DNA of 64,000 nucleotides from Plecoglossus altivelis. Taxonomy: Eukaryota; Chordata; Actinopteri; Osmeriformes; Plecoglossidae. Positions 12,360 to 25,197 of the stretch are shown here, piece by piece; positions within the stretch are counted from its first letter, which is position 1; each line of letters begins with the position of its first letter. A program made the translations under genes and the position numbers. The notes under the pieces were generated by a model. The model made no database searches. It saw only the letters and a program-made list of their open reading frames with translations, and had not been told where the DNA came from. The stretch is taken from assembly GCA_036571765.1 (NCBI GenBank), contig BROE01000007.1, positions 6,766,112 to 6,830,111 of the forward strand, in the 5' to 3' direction.

Positions 12360-15300
12360 GAGAGAGAGGCAGAGATACAGAAGGTGTGTGTGTTTGAGAA
12401 GACATTGTCTCTCCATAGGCTCTAACCTCTTCCTCCATAGCCTCTAACTCTGCTTCTGCCCTCTGCCTCCATAGCCTCTAACTCTGCCTCCATAGCCTCT
12501 AACTCTGCCTCCATAGCCTCTAACTCTGACTGCCTTTCTCAGTGTATGTCCTCCCCTCACACTCATCTCAATACCAGCAGCAGCTCCCACTTCCCATAGC
12601 AACCAAGAACCCCATTCCCCCACCCCCTCAACTCATCACCACGGAAACACCAGGCTATGGAAGCAGATCAGGAGTCAGGCATAAATAACAAAGTGCAGAA
12701 GTGGGCGGGAGGGGAAGAAAGAGTGGGAAAAAAGGAAAAACTCTTACGAACACCCAGAACATGGAAAATCCCTGGTTCCCATGCCAAGGAATCCAGCACA
12801 GCAAAAAAAAAACACAGGCATTCACACTGTCGTGCTGGGAACAGAGGAATGGGTAGAAGGTAACAAAACAATTCATCAGCATGTTGGAAAACAAGAGCTA
12901 TATTGTATTCCACTCATGCCAGTTCTTCTGTCTGTTCTACTATTGTGCTAACAGTTCCAGCAAAACTGTACAGGTAGTACGTTTTACAGTAGATTTACAG
13001 TAGATTAGCTTGTAAGTAATTAATGGAAACTGGCATGATTGACGATAATAGTAGCCCACCGCAAAGATGGAGCATAATAGTGCAATTGTAGTAATAGCCA
13101 TGCCCTTGCCATATTTCATGAATCAGCTGTGAATTATTCAACAAATTCATATTTCAGCCAATGGCAGAGGTGCAATGATGTGTTGTAAAATGTTGCCCTG
13201 CATGTCAGCAGTTCCCTTTCCTATCTGACGCTTGGTCCTGCTATCTTTAGCCTTAGTCTATTTTCAGAACAGGACGCGATGCCAGTCTGCACAGCTCTGA
13301 CATACTGCCATTGACTTTCGTCTCTATGAAAAACTTTGGAGATTGTGTCCCATGCATCGACTGAACCACAGGCTACAAGTTTTCTGGAAGAAGACTCCGA
13401 AAATGACATGGATGCCTGTGCAAGCCAAGCACACGGTCAGAGCACCGTAGCCCGGAGTGTCAGCCCAGGGCCTGGACAGCAGGACAGGCTCACTGGCCCA
13501 ATGAGGGTGAGGGTGGAGGAAAGCCTGTTCACTGTGGAACGGACCCTGCTGGAGCAGAGCAGCGAGTACTTCTGTGCTCTCTTCCGCTCTGGAATGAGGG
13601 ACTGCCAACTAGACGAGCTGTATCTTAAAGGGGGAGTGCGTGCGAGGGGTTTCCTCATTTCTTTGTCTGTATGCAGGGGTGAGACACCTGCCATCAGGGA
13701 CCCGGATGAACTTGTGGAAGCCGTCGAGTGTGCAGCCTTCCTGCAGGTGGCTCCCTTAGCACGACACCTTTGCGATCTGGTCGACTCGGACAACTGCCTC
13801 CTGCTATACCACGCTGCAGCTGTCTATGGCCTGCCAACTCTATTCCGCAGCGCTGCTCTCTTCCTCCGCGATGCCTACACTGACCTGAGGGAGGCAGCGG
13901 AGAGTGAACTCCCCACTGAGCTCCTCAGATACAGTCAGTCTCTGTCCCCGGCCACGTACATCGCCCTGGGAACTCACTCCCCGTCCATGGAACTTCTGCA
14001 CGATTCTTTCAGGAATGTTTGCTACCTGGATGAGGAAGAGGGAGAGTGGAAGAGGCTGACTGACCTCCCGACCCTCTGCAGCACCTCCATGGCTGGAGTC
14101 ACAGTCCTGGACAACCGCCTGTATATCGTAGGAGGCGTCTATGGGTATGGGAAGGACACAGTAGATTGTAGCTTCTGCTATGATCCAGAGAAGGGAGACT
14201 GGAGCATGTTACCTGGACCGCAGCAACCCCGATTCGACTTCACCCTTCTGGGACACGAGGGGCGACTTTATGCAGTGGGCGGTGAGCACCAGAAAAAGAC
14301 AATGTCTTCGGCAGAGGCATATGATGTCATCAAAGGGGAGTGGACTTTCATACGGCACGCGCCGAGACCAGTGGCGTCGGCAGCGTGTGCCGTGGCGAGA
14401 CGTCGGATGTTCATGTGTTTCTGGAAGCCGCCTGAGACAACAGATATTTACGAATACATTCCAGCGAAAGACGAGTGGACTCTTGTCACCACCATGATAA
14501 AGCCGCAGAGCTATGGACATTGTATGGTGGCCCACAGGGACAATCTTTATGTCATGCGCAATGGGCCCTCGGACGACTTCCTTCGCTGTCTCATGGATCG
14601 CTATAATATCACCACCGGGCAGTGGACAGCATTGCCTGGACAGTATATCAACAGTAAGGGGGCGCTGTTCACCTCCATGATCCGGGGTGACTCTGCATTT
14701 ACTGTAAAACACATGCTGACTTTGGAGTACAGCATCGCTGGAGACTTGTGGAGACCACGTAGACAGATGAAAGGGTTTCCAAAGAGTGGTTCCCTGTGGA
14801 CGTGCTTACTGCGCCTACCTACGACTAGAACCGAGAACTCAGATGGAGAAAGGAGGGGATCGCTGACCGATACACGAGAGCAAATTGAAGAGACTGTCTT
14901 GGAACTGTGAATGTACTTACATGATAGCTAATGGTAAAACACAAATGCAGATCTCGAAAGATTTAACGCCATTCAGAACCAAAAGCAAATAAAGACCTTG
15001 ATAAAGAGTAAGTGATGGTGTAGAAACATTATCGGTCATATATAATGTTGAATGGAATTCAGGATCCAGATGGAGCGCTAGGACGATGACCTCACACACA
15101 GTGGCCCATCAGCCACCACATGGCCTGTCCAACCACTGGAACAGCTGCTTCTAATCAGAACCATCACACTGTGTGTGTGTGTGCGTGTGTGTGCGTGTGT
15201 GCGTGTGTGTGTGTGTGTGAAGTTCAAAGGATCCGAGGGGACGTTCTTCCCCATCCTGCTGTCTGTCAGTGGTCTCCCCTGCGTCTCTCACGCTGCGCGA

Positions 15301-16744
15301 AACAGAAGCCACCTAGCCCCCGGTCAACATAAAACTCCAACACACATACTTTTCCCCACTCGTTTCCTTCTTTTATCACTCCAAGTGGGATGAAATACCT
15401 GTTGCTGTGGGTGATTATAGCACATATGAAATCTAGGGGAGCAGCAGCATCTGGGATTTACGACTGTGGGAATGGAGGTTGATTTTTGCGGCTTTTGAAA
15501 ATACACTGTCGCGTTACAATTGAATATGAGGACAACTCCGAGAGAGACATGATACCGTGGAAATGAGACTGACTAATGAGAGGAGAATCATTGGTTTGTT
15601 ACATGTAAGACAGTAAGATGAGTTATCATCGAGCTTTGTGGTACATGGTTTGGATGAATTCTTTGTGGCCGTTGGATGTGATGTTGTGAAATTGAACGTT
15701 ACTCACTGTCCTGGGTGGAGGTAAGTCTGGAAGGCTCTTTTGAGGGGCAGGCACAGGTTTTCCTCCTTTCCCATTGGTCAGGTCATCTGATATGTTAGTT
15801 GACAATATTAACGAGGAGACAATGTTACACACAGAAGGAGAATAAAACTTTTCTTAAAAATTATGATCACATTTTAGAAAGAGATAAAAGTGAAACATCT
15901 TAATGGTCTCTTAACATTTAAATCTATTTGGTTTTTAGTTTAAAGAACAGAGTAAACTACACCAGAATGCCTAAAGACATTGCATTAATACCAGATACAA
16001 CATAATGATCCGTTTTTGGCAAACTTTCAGTGTCAACTGCTGTGTTCTCTGGTTCATTTGAATTATGGGGTACAGTAACTGCTCCCTCTTGACACAAAAA
16101 TATTTGAGAAAGTTCAAATTGAACATATTTGGACAGTCGTTGTAATTAGATTTGCCAAGACTCACCACCACAGTTTACCAAATTGTGTCAGTGTAGCTCA
16201 TTTTGTCAGGAAATGAAAGATTGTGGCTGTACCTAAAGACTTGCCAGAGGTACTGGTCTTTATGCTTTGTTTATGTCTCCAAGCTTCTGTACAGCCATTA
16301 ACTGTCTCCTTACTCGTCAGACATTCCACACACTTCCTCTCAGAAAACTGACATCTGGGTTGCCATGGGAGCACAACCAGTGAGTGAGCCTTATACAGTA
16401 AAGGACAGCAGTGAAAAGCTCACTGCAGAGAGCAAGCTGAACAAGCTGCAAGTTACTCCACATTGCCTCATGTGAGGTCGTGTGCAATTGAAGATTGCTT
16501 TTGACTCCTGTGTGTTGACTTGGAGCCTCATGATGTAGTTAAATGCTGTCAGTTCAAAGCTTTTAATTCACAATGGGTGGGATGGGCTAGATATGACTTC
16601 ACAGCAAACATATTTGACTAGGTACTATACTAGGTACTAGGTATATACTAGGTACTTCTGTGTTCAGTAAACAGCTTCAAAAAAAGAAAATCTGGCGTAT
16701 AGCGGAACTCTGAATGCATTCATGTACGGAGGATAATACAAATA

Positions 16745-16775
<31 letters not shown>

Positions 16776-19700
16776 GACATATACTGTATATATAGTACAT
16801 CATATATTTAGTTTTATCATGGCATCAATATAAGAACTTGTTGCTAGCTCTTCTGTGTGGTGAGCATGTGTGTTCTAGCCAGTGTCCTGTCCAGCTCATT
16901 CTTCATCACAGTCCAAACATAACAGCCTGGGCCTCAGATGGGACTGAGAGAGACGCAGAGAGAGAGAGAGCTGCTGTGAAACAGACAGGAAATGGGGCGA
17001 TCGAGGGGAAGGGGAGGGTCCGTAAGAGAGAACGGATGTTTGTGGCAATCTTTTATACAGTGACTTGTCACCTCGCTACTTTATCGATCTGGTCATCTGA
17101 TCATCTAATTTTGGAAGGCGCTATTGACTAAATGAATGATTCATGTTGAAATAGACAGATTAATGGATTATTTGATTCAATCATCGATGTCCGATTGACA
17201 ACTTGATTGACTCAACAATTGATTCCCTCTTTAAAATGACCTTGACAGAAACAGAACTGGAAACAGCTTGTTCCTTGATTCAGGTACATATCTTACCTTT
17301 GTCATTCTTGCCCTGGCCTTTCCCAGTGACCATGACTTTGTTCATGTAAATGTACTCCTCATCACCACCTGAAATGGAACAAACGATATTCACATTGCAG
17401 AATGAAAGACAGAAGCCTGTCACTGTGGAACCAACAGTTACTAATGTGCCGGCTAAAGACAGTGAGAGAACAATGAATCGATGACTATATTACTGCATGC
17501 AGCCAGCCACTGTAAATATCAGAATGAGAAAGTATGAAATATAGGTATTAAAATAATAATATTTATATTGTACTAAATAGTTTTAAAATAAATGCACAAT
17601 ATCAGAGCAGTTAGAAATAATAAGCCCACGCTAAAGTAACATAACTTATGACATCAGTTTGCTCCTCACACCTGTGTTCATGACTCCTGAAGCACAGGAA
17701 GGTATCAACTGAACAAGGTGTGCGTTATCCCGGTACACTGGCCCATTCAAAACCTCTCTCTCTCGCCTGCTCATTTTCTTTCGTCTTGCTTTGCACTCAT
17801 CTGACATTCCACGCAGAGCTCTGTGTCCGAACAGATAGAACACTGTGTCCACTGGCTCTTTGAAGGCTTTCAACCTCTCACCACTGAGATGGACCGTAGT
17901 ATACTTCCTGATCGCACCCCCCTTCAGCTCCCTATCAAAGATGACACTTCATGTTTGAGCTAGAAGGATTTCATTCATATTGGATCTAAGTGGTAGGGCT
18001 ATTAGTCCATGAAATGTAGGCAGCAAAGCTAAAAAGGACTAGCCAGCTACTGCTGTGCAGAGGAAGTGCAGTCATGGGCCTTGCCTGGTTTGCTCCCTGG
18101 TGATGCTGTCCTGTTCTGTGTCTATTAAAAGTTTAGCCTGGCCAATCAAGGGAAGACACAAGCTAACCATAACTTTACTGCTGAAAGTTAAAGGCTGAAC
18201 ATTGTAAATGTTCTGGCAAAGTGAGGTATTTTTAGCACAACCCGCTTTCTGGTCTGTACATGTACTATACAACGGATACCTATGACTGTGGGTTTCTAAA
18301 GTCACAGACAGGGAAAGTGGCGTCGCTGCACGCCACTCCTCGGAAGGATGTTTCCCCTTTGATATGGATATCAGGGTAAAAGGCTGAACAGCACCACAGT
18401 GAAACTGTGTTTTGCCTGTACAGTGAAAACAGATTTTGGAGGATGGAAATGAAGGCTATTTATAAACTGCTACTCAAAGGAAGTCAGCATCCCATGAGGA
18501 TAAGTGCAGCCTTGGAAAAATGATACAGTTAGGAGCCAGGGGAGGAAGTGAAGGGGAGACCAGGAGCAAAAAATACTTGGTAAAAAAGATACTATTTGAC
18601 TATAAACTGAGGGAAATGTACAACTTCTTACTTGTGTTACAGTTAACAATATGTGTTCATGGTGGATGACCAAGGAGCCTTCGAGATCTGCTCTGAACTG
18701 TTTACCATGCCTCTGAGGCAAATATTCCCATGCATTGGAAGCTTTCCAGTTCATCTCCAGGGAACAATGAGAAGACCGGAGATTATTGTTCATGGTAAAG
18801 AGCTAGCCCTCGCTCCAACGTCTGAGGAAGCTTAACAAGCAGGTTAGAAGTAGGAATCAGCGAAATTCAAGCATTCTTTCTTTTTACAAAGGTGACTTTC
18901 TGTCCTTGTTCTGTACTACTTCAGTCACATTTATATGTGCTCCTTTAATAAAAAGAAGTAAGCGATCACTTGGTCTTGATTTTTTTTACTGAGCTTTGTA
19001 GTAAAGGCAGTTCAATCTAAATGGTTTTTGTTGTTCTCTAATGGGAGCAAAAGAAGATCATGTTTTTAATCGTTTCAAAGTAAATGCAAACACATCGAGA
19101 TATACATCGAATATCGTGAGCCTTTTGAGAATATCGAGATATCCCTCTTTACAATATATCACCTAGCCCTTGTTTTATTTGAACTGAAAGTAGGAGTGAA
19201 GCTCATTAGAAAAGCTGTGACCGCGCCACTCCTGGTCCAGTTGAGACGTGCTGGCTGATGCGTGGTGATGCGGCAGCAGCTAAATCGAAGTTTCCGCTTC
19301 CAGTTTAATGTTTGGCAGTTTGTGGAATGTGGATTAACAATCCACGCAAACGTTCAAGGCTCTTATCTTTTTCCAGATAAACACACATTTCTACCAGGTA
19401 GAGCCTTGAGGGTGTATTTCCATTATCTGTACATTCAGAGAGTACAAAGAATTCACTATCAAGTTTAATGACAGTCAATAGAGAGCCAGACAGAATTGCA
19501 AAAGGGTCAAAGGGTCACCCTCCCCTACCATTGCCCCTGTAAGACTGCAGCAGGTCAGACAGCAGGCCTTTCTGGATGGTAGCGTTCCCACTTAGGTTCT
19601 CCTTATCCAGGACGACGAGGAATCTCTGGAGCTCCACCAGCAGAAGGTCCAGCACTGGTGACATTCAAGAGACAACACACTCAGTCAGCTGTTTTTCAAG

Positions 19701-22700
19701 CCAATTCTGTACAGTAAATATGCAGTTAGACAATCTGCTTTGCAAGAGAATTTTTCAAGATGACAGTATACTGTATATCAAATGTTATTTAAATCTTTGT
19801 TAATCAAATTTGCCCTACAGTACGTTTTGGACAATCCCAGAGCTAAAGTCCACAGTGTGTCAGTGTTTGAATGTGAGCATGTCTACTCCTGATAACGTGA
19901 AGCCTGGGAAGTGTTAGTTCGCCACCATACAAATGTCAAGTATGGTTTCACTCTAACTAGTTCATGTCCTGCACAGAAAAGTATTTCACTTCAGCTTTCA
20001 GTTAAAGCTTTTCCACCACAGCTGGCTGGTTTTGCCTCACAGTTCCACTATATCACAGACCACTTTGAAGAAGCCAAGTTGTTGAAGAACAGTTTTACAG
20101 TTTTATCGTTACAATCGTTGTGTTTCCCTTAAAAAGCTCTTCTCATGTTCTTTTAGTCCTTTCTATCCAACTCCTTCTGTTTATAGTTTGAAGTCTGTTT
20201 GAGCTTGTTATGACTGCAGACATGGGTCAGTGTCCAAGGGGAAGGGGCTGGTGTGAGGGTGAATGGGGCCACTGTGTCTGCCAGCCTGTAGGGTGCTGCC
20301 CACTCATCCTCCAGGGGTCAGCGTCGAACTCGCAACCCCCTGAAGTCAGTGTGAGGGGGGTCTTTGGGACATGGTTCACTGTGCTTTACTCTTGTGAAAA
20401 GGCCCTCATGACAGTGGGCCTCACTGTGGGACCTCTCGTAACAGACAGCAAACAGAGGCGGAAAAAAAGGCAGATAAAAGGGAAAAAGCAAGTCAGATAT
20501 TCGTGGGGGTGCGGTGGTGCTCATTTCTGGCATGGTGCTGCACCTCTTCTATTGAAACAGGAGTCGTTTGAAGTCTTGACGAAGTTCAACGCAAAACAGA
20601 ATTGTTTGTGAACTCTTTGAGGATTTTATTTATGGAAGATGTGATTTGAGGTGACGTGCATGAAAATGATTGTGCTCCGTCAAAGAAGTTGCTTTCGTGC
20701 ACTACAACACTCCACAACTGAGCAAAAGTGCAACAGCTGTCTCACAAAGACTACTTCAAAACTTTATATAGGGGATAGCACTGCTATGATATTACCGAGT
20801 CAACACAACCCATAGGAAGCCACCATAGTTTCCGTATTCTATCACCGATCCTAATTTTCGAGAATCACATTTCAAAATGGCTGAATATTTGCTTACTTCC
20901 CACAGAATCCCTCCAGTTCTCGTAAACATTTACTGTCAGTTTGAACTTTCCTGACTTGCATCTCCTCCAGTCAGAAGCTGCTTCCAGCTCATCAACTCTT
21001 TGAAAGAGGAAGTTTTGGTTAGAAGCGTTCGGCACCGCACACTTCAAAGGGTTTCTGACAAGAGGGACTTTTTGCAGCGTAAGGCATCGCACTCTAGTCA
21101 GCTACGCCTTGAGGAGGTGACGGCTTGGCTTACCCAGCCTCATGCTCTCCTGTTACTTCTCCTCAGCTTCTCCCTGCTAAGCTGAGTCAGCCCCCGTGAA
21201 GAGCTCCACTGTGGCATAACGTCATCGTTTTACACTCCTGTGAGGTCGAGAAAATTGACCTTGCATGCGCATAAACACATCCAGGCACGAATAAAACAAG
21301 GTATTTAAGTACCGTACGCAGACCCCTGCATCCAGACTAGTTCATGTACTGTACTTATAACATCAGTGCTCAATTATGGATTTGTTTTGACCATTAAAGC
21401 CATCCTGAAATGCTGTGTTAACTGCAGAGAGCCAGTCCAACACAACCCTCGTTAAGCTGCTTATTTTCTGACGTTTGTGTCCAAACATTTTCCCAAGCCT
21501 TCCCGCTATGTGTTTGCAGAGATTGACTCAGATGGCCTTTTGGAGAGGGGGGCCCTGGGAAACGGAGTCAGCTGACGAGATAGGGGTCTAGAGTGGACTG
21601 TCTCTATGGGTTACTGTTTGGCAAGGTGCCCACAGAGCGGTGAAATGCAGTAGTGACAGCAGCAAACGCAATATAAATACTCTGTTCCCAGAGAACTGAA
21701 CAGAGGGGCTAAGTAAGCAGGCATCAGAGTGAGTCATAAGCTTTTGCTTCCTCTTACGAAACAAATCTCACACACGGAGGATCTGTCATTAGATTGGGAT
21801 GGGGTTTATTTCCTTATTGAAGTATAACATCCTGGTCATGTGTAAAGTTGGTACACAACACTGGCCTGGTTGTCATCATACCTTCAAGCAGACTTGTCCA
21901 CAAGTCAGTCCAAGTCTTTAAGGGAGAACCCAGGTAGTATCAAGTCGTATATGGGGTATGGCATGTATTACGGTCGCAAATCCGGATTGGATTGGCTTGA
22001 AGTTTACGACATTGCATCTCTGCCTCACAGATACAAACATCTGACAAACTTTCGGACAAACTTTAGCAAAGTCTCCAGTTCTGAAATGAAACCATATTGT
22101 TTCTTGCAGGCAGATCATGTTGGAAACCTACTGCTTCATTTTTTGCAAAGCAAGCAGAAAAACCTCGGCGACACTTCTAAACTAAGCAAGGGCAAGCACA
22201 AAAAGACCTAAAGAAGGCTTTTACTGAAGAACTTTCTGGCAAACATGCATGTTGACAGCAACAGTGAAGTTTTGGTCGATGTGCTATTTCCGTCTGACAG
22301 ACAACCACATATGAACCCAGCTGTGGCTCATAGAGGCTCTCGGTCTAGTTTTGGCTGCAGTCTTCATGCCAGAACACATCATTTCTGTGATCCACAAGAG
22401 CCGCCCACGGACTCCAAACTGAAACAGTGTCAGTCTTGTGGGCGGTCACAACCAAGCCGATGGTGTGTGTCTTTGCATATATTATGTACACTATGCCTGT
22501 AATGTAAAACCGCATGTGTGGTGGTGGAACAATGTGACATGTGAATCTGTCTTTGCGGCGCTATCTTGTCACTGCATTAATGACAAGCAAGCTATGTAAA
22601 GGTTGACCCCCACATCACTATTCAATACTCAATCACCCATCTTCCCAGAGTTTTCCTTTCTACAGTAGCAACACAGCCTTTTGGAAGGTATGTTTTCAGT

Positions 22701-24946
22701 TGGGATGAATCACCATCGGGTATTTAGATACGCATTACCTTGAAACAAGCTGCTACAAACATGCTTTCAACAAATGCAATTACATCTGCAAAAGCAAGCC
22801 AAGCCAAATCCATGACTAACGTCAAGTCATATCTCTGGTTTCATGATAAGATGCATCGTGCTGATTATTTTCTACTGTTTGCCTCTCAGTAACATCTCAC
22901 ATGCTGAATTGTCTGATCTGGTGGCACAACTGTCCACAGCCTTGCTGAAAGTCAGTTGATTCTTCTCGCAACAGTCTTGCTAACAGTAGAGTGAAGAGTG
23001 AAACAGCACGCCAGAACAGTCCAAGAGAGCGCTCCTCTGGCTGGCAGCTCCTGCTGTGAACTTCACAAGCACAGCACAGCTTCAGTCTCCACTTTTCGTC
23101 TCCACTTTATTTACGTAGAGTTATCTGGATTAAACCAGGAAGCTGAGGGAAATAGGATTTTACAGGGAAAATAAGAAAACTGTTGAGCAAACTCAATTTC
23201 CCTTAATTACAGGCTCCCTCGTCAATGAAGCCCAGACGTTTCGCTTTCCTTCACTTTTTACCCTTTATTTTCCAGCCTATGGGTGGGGATGAAAGTGAAA
23301 GGTTTGGTTTGAATGTACGGATGATAACAGGTCAAGGAGGTTAAACGAGGTGCCTCTGGTATGTCAGGCATCCCTGCTGTTTAGAGTTCATCTCAAACCA
23401 CCCAGATGCCTTCGACACTGTGAAAGAAAACACTGTACTGAAGATTCTTTAATAACAGTAGCCCACCTGCTGTCATACAGCTGGATTTGCTGTTGGTCAG
23501 CTGTGTGTTCAGTCTACCCTGTCCTGCTGTCCATCTAAACAGTAATGGCCAAACGTTTGAGCTTGAAGTGAACATGGAGGTAACTCTGTTGTGTGCCTGG
23601 GAGGCTGGACAGGTGTGCAGAGGAGGGTGTAAGGAGAGACGCCTGATCCCAGGACAGACAGACCCTCTGGCTGAGAGGGAAGAAGAGGATGGACTTACAG
23701 TCCTGGCCTGTCCATCACAGTCTCCGCTCACCAACATCTGCCTGTGTGCGGTTGAGTGTGTGTGTGTGTGTGTGCTTTTCTACTTCTTCTTCTCTCCCTA
23801 ACAGTTTTACTGCAGAGTTGAAAGGCGTGGGAGCGAGAAGTGGGATGTTTAGTCAAGCCAGTAGTAAACGAGTAAGGCTTGTTTCTGTCGGTCTCTGAAC
23901 CCTGGCCAACTAGCCCCGCTACTATACTGTTATCTCCAGGGCCTCCAAAACAGGAACAGATGCTGGGGACTGTGGCCGCCTCCAACAATAACCACCTCTG
24001 ATGACTTGAGCTGCCGCTCTCTCTTTCACACACACACACACACACAACACACACACACACACATACCCACACGTCTTCCTCTCTGCCCTTCTGTACACCG
24101 CTTCCTCTCTCTAAATGTGTATCCCCTCTCTACCCTTCTTCACACCTCTGCAGCCCTGTAACTTTCCTCTAAACCATTCTCCACACCTCTCCAGTCGTTG
24201 GTAGATAGAGATACCGGTAGCTTGTACAGACATGATTCAGAACTGCAGTAGGTTTTTCATACCAAAACATGTACCATCTGAATCCCACACCAACGAGGGT
24301 GTTATTGCATAAGTGGTTGCACTCGGCCTGTGGTCACATCACACCATAACCATCTCACCCTAAGGAGGTTAGTTGTTAAAATGCGTACTGTTAACTACAA
24401 AGGATGCAGATACAGTGTTATGAAGCAATAATGATGCAAAACAGGGATCAAATATAAGTCTTTCCTCTCTTCTACTGTGGGTTTGATTAGTCTCTGAAGT
24501 TTCTTTCATGACTTGTTGGGTTTCTTTGTCTGGATCATTGTCACATTATGGGATGGGGTACACTTGTATCAAAAGCCCTGCTGCATTTTACTTGTGCTTC
24601 TTTTTTGCCTAAACATGTAGCAGAATGTATTTTTATGTGGTTTATGTTTGTTTGCTTGCCTGAACTAATGCATGCATGTCTACCCTATTAGAGTCTATTT
24701 GTTGTACTGTCTGCAAGTCTGCCTGATGGTTCACTGCCTGACTAGCATGTCTGCGTGGCCATTTCATATGTGGAACCATTTGCTTCCCAGATGCTAATTC
24801 CTCATAACAAAATTGGTTCTAGAGCAGCTGCACAACTATGGAAGCAGGACGCAAGACGTGGCGTTGGACTCTGTTCATCTTCACTCACAACGGGACCGAG
24901 CTCCATCCGTTCAGCCAGCCATCCAGCCATCCAGCCAGCCATCCAT

Positions 24947-24993
<47 letters not shown>

Positions 24994-25114
24994 TCCAGCC
25001 ATCCAGCCAGCCATCCATCCAGCCATCCATCCAGCCAGCCATCCATCCATCCATCCGTTCAGCCAGCCATCCATCCAGCCAGCCAGTCGTCCAGCCAACC
25101 ATCCAGCCAGCCAT

Positions 25115-25145
<31 letters not shown>

Positions 25146-25162
25146 TCCAGCCATCCAGCCAT

Positions 25163-25197
<35 letters not shown>

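Larger units (their letters stand above)
8889..15706 (-). other. afap1l2 intron 4 (hosts kbtbd13)
   Basis: A 6.8-kb intron containing the antisense kbtbd13 gene and a dense block of simple repeats between 8.9 and 12.5 kb: CA minisatellites, GT/GA composite arrays and a 21-bp tandem repeat. No other exon was recognised. Confidence 0.8.
15787..19528 (-). other. afap1l2 introns 2 and 3
   Basis: Intron 2 spans 17369-19528 and intron 3 spans 15787-17296, with exon 3 between them. The only structure seen is an (AT)n run at 16751-16775. The rest is unique AT-rich DNA without recognisable exons. Confidence 0.7.

Noticed and set aside
20210..20611. 133-codon plus-strand open frame
   Set aside because: No domain or family similarity seen; lies inside an intron on the opposite strand.
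20865..21092. Minus-strand frame RVDELEAASDWRRCKSGKFK in afap1l2 intron 1, considered as an extra exon
   Set aside because: Has a plausible acceptor-like AAAG but the frame is not needed between exons 1 and 2, which already join perfectly.
21870..22211. 113-codon open frame in afap1l2 intron 1
   Set aside because: Ordinary amino-acid composition but no family resemblance, no splice context and no polyadenylation evidence.
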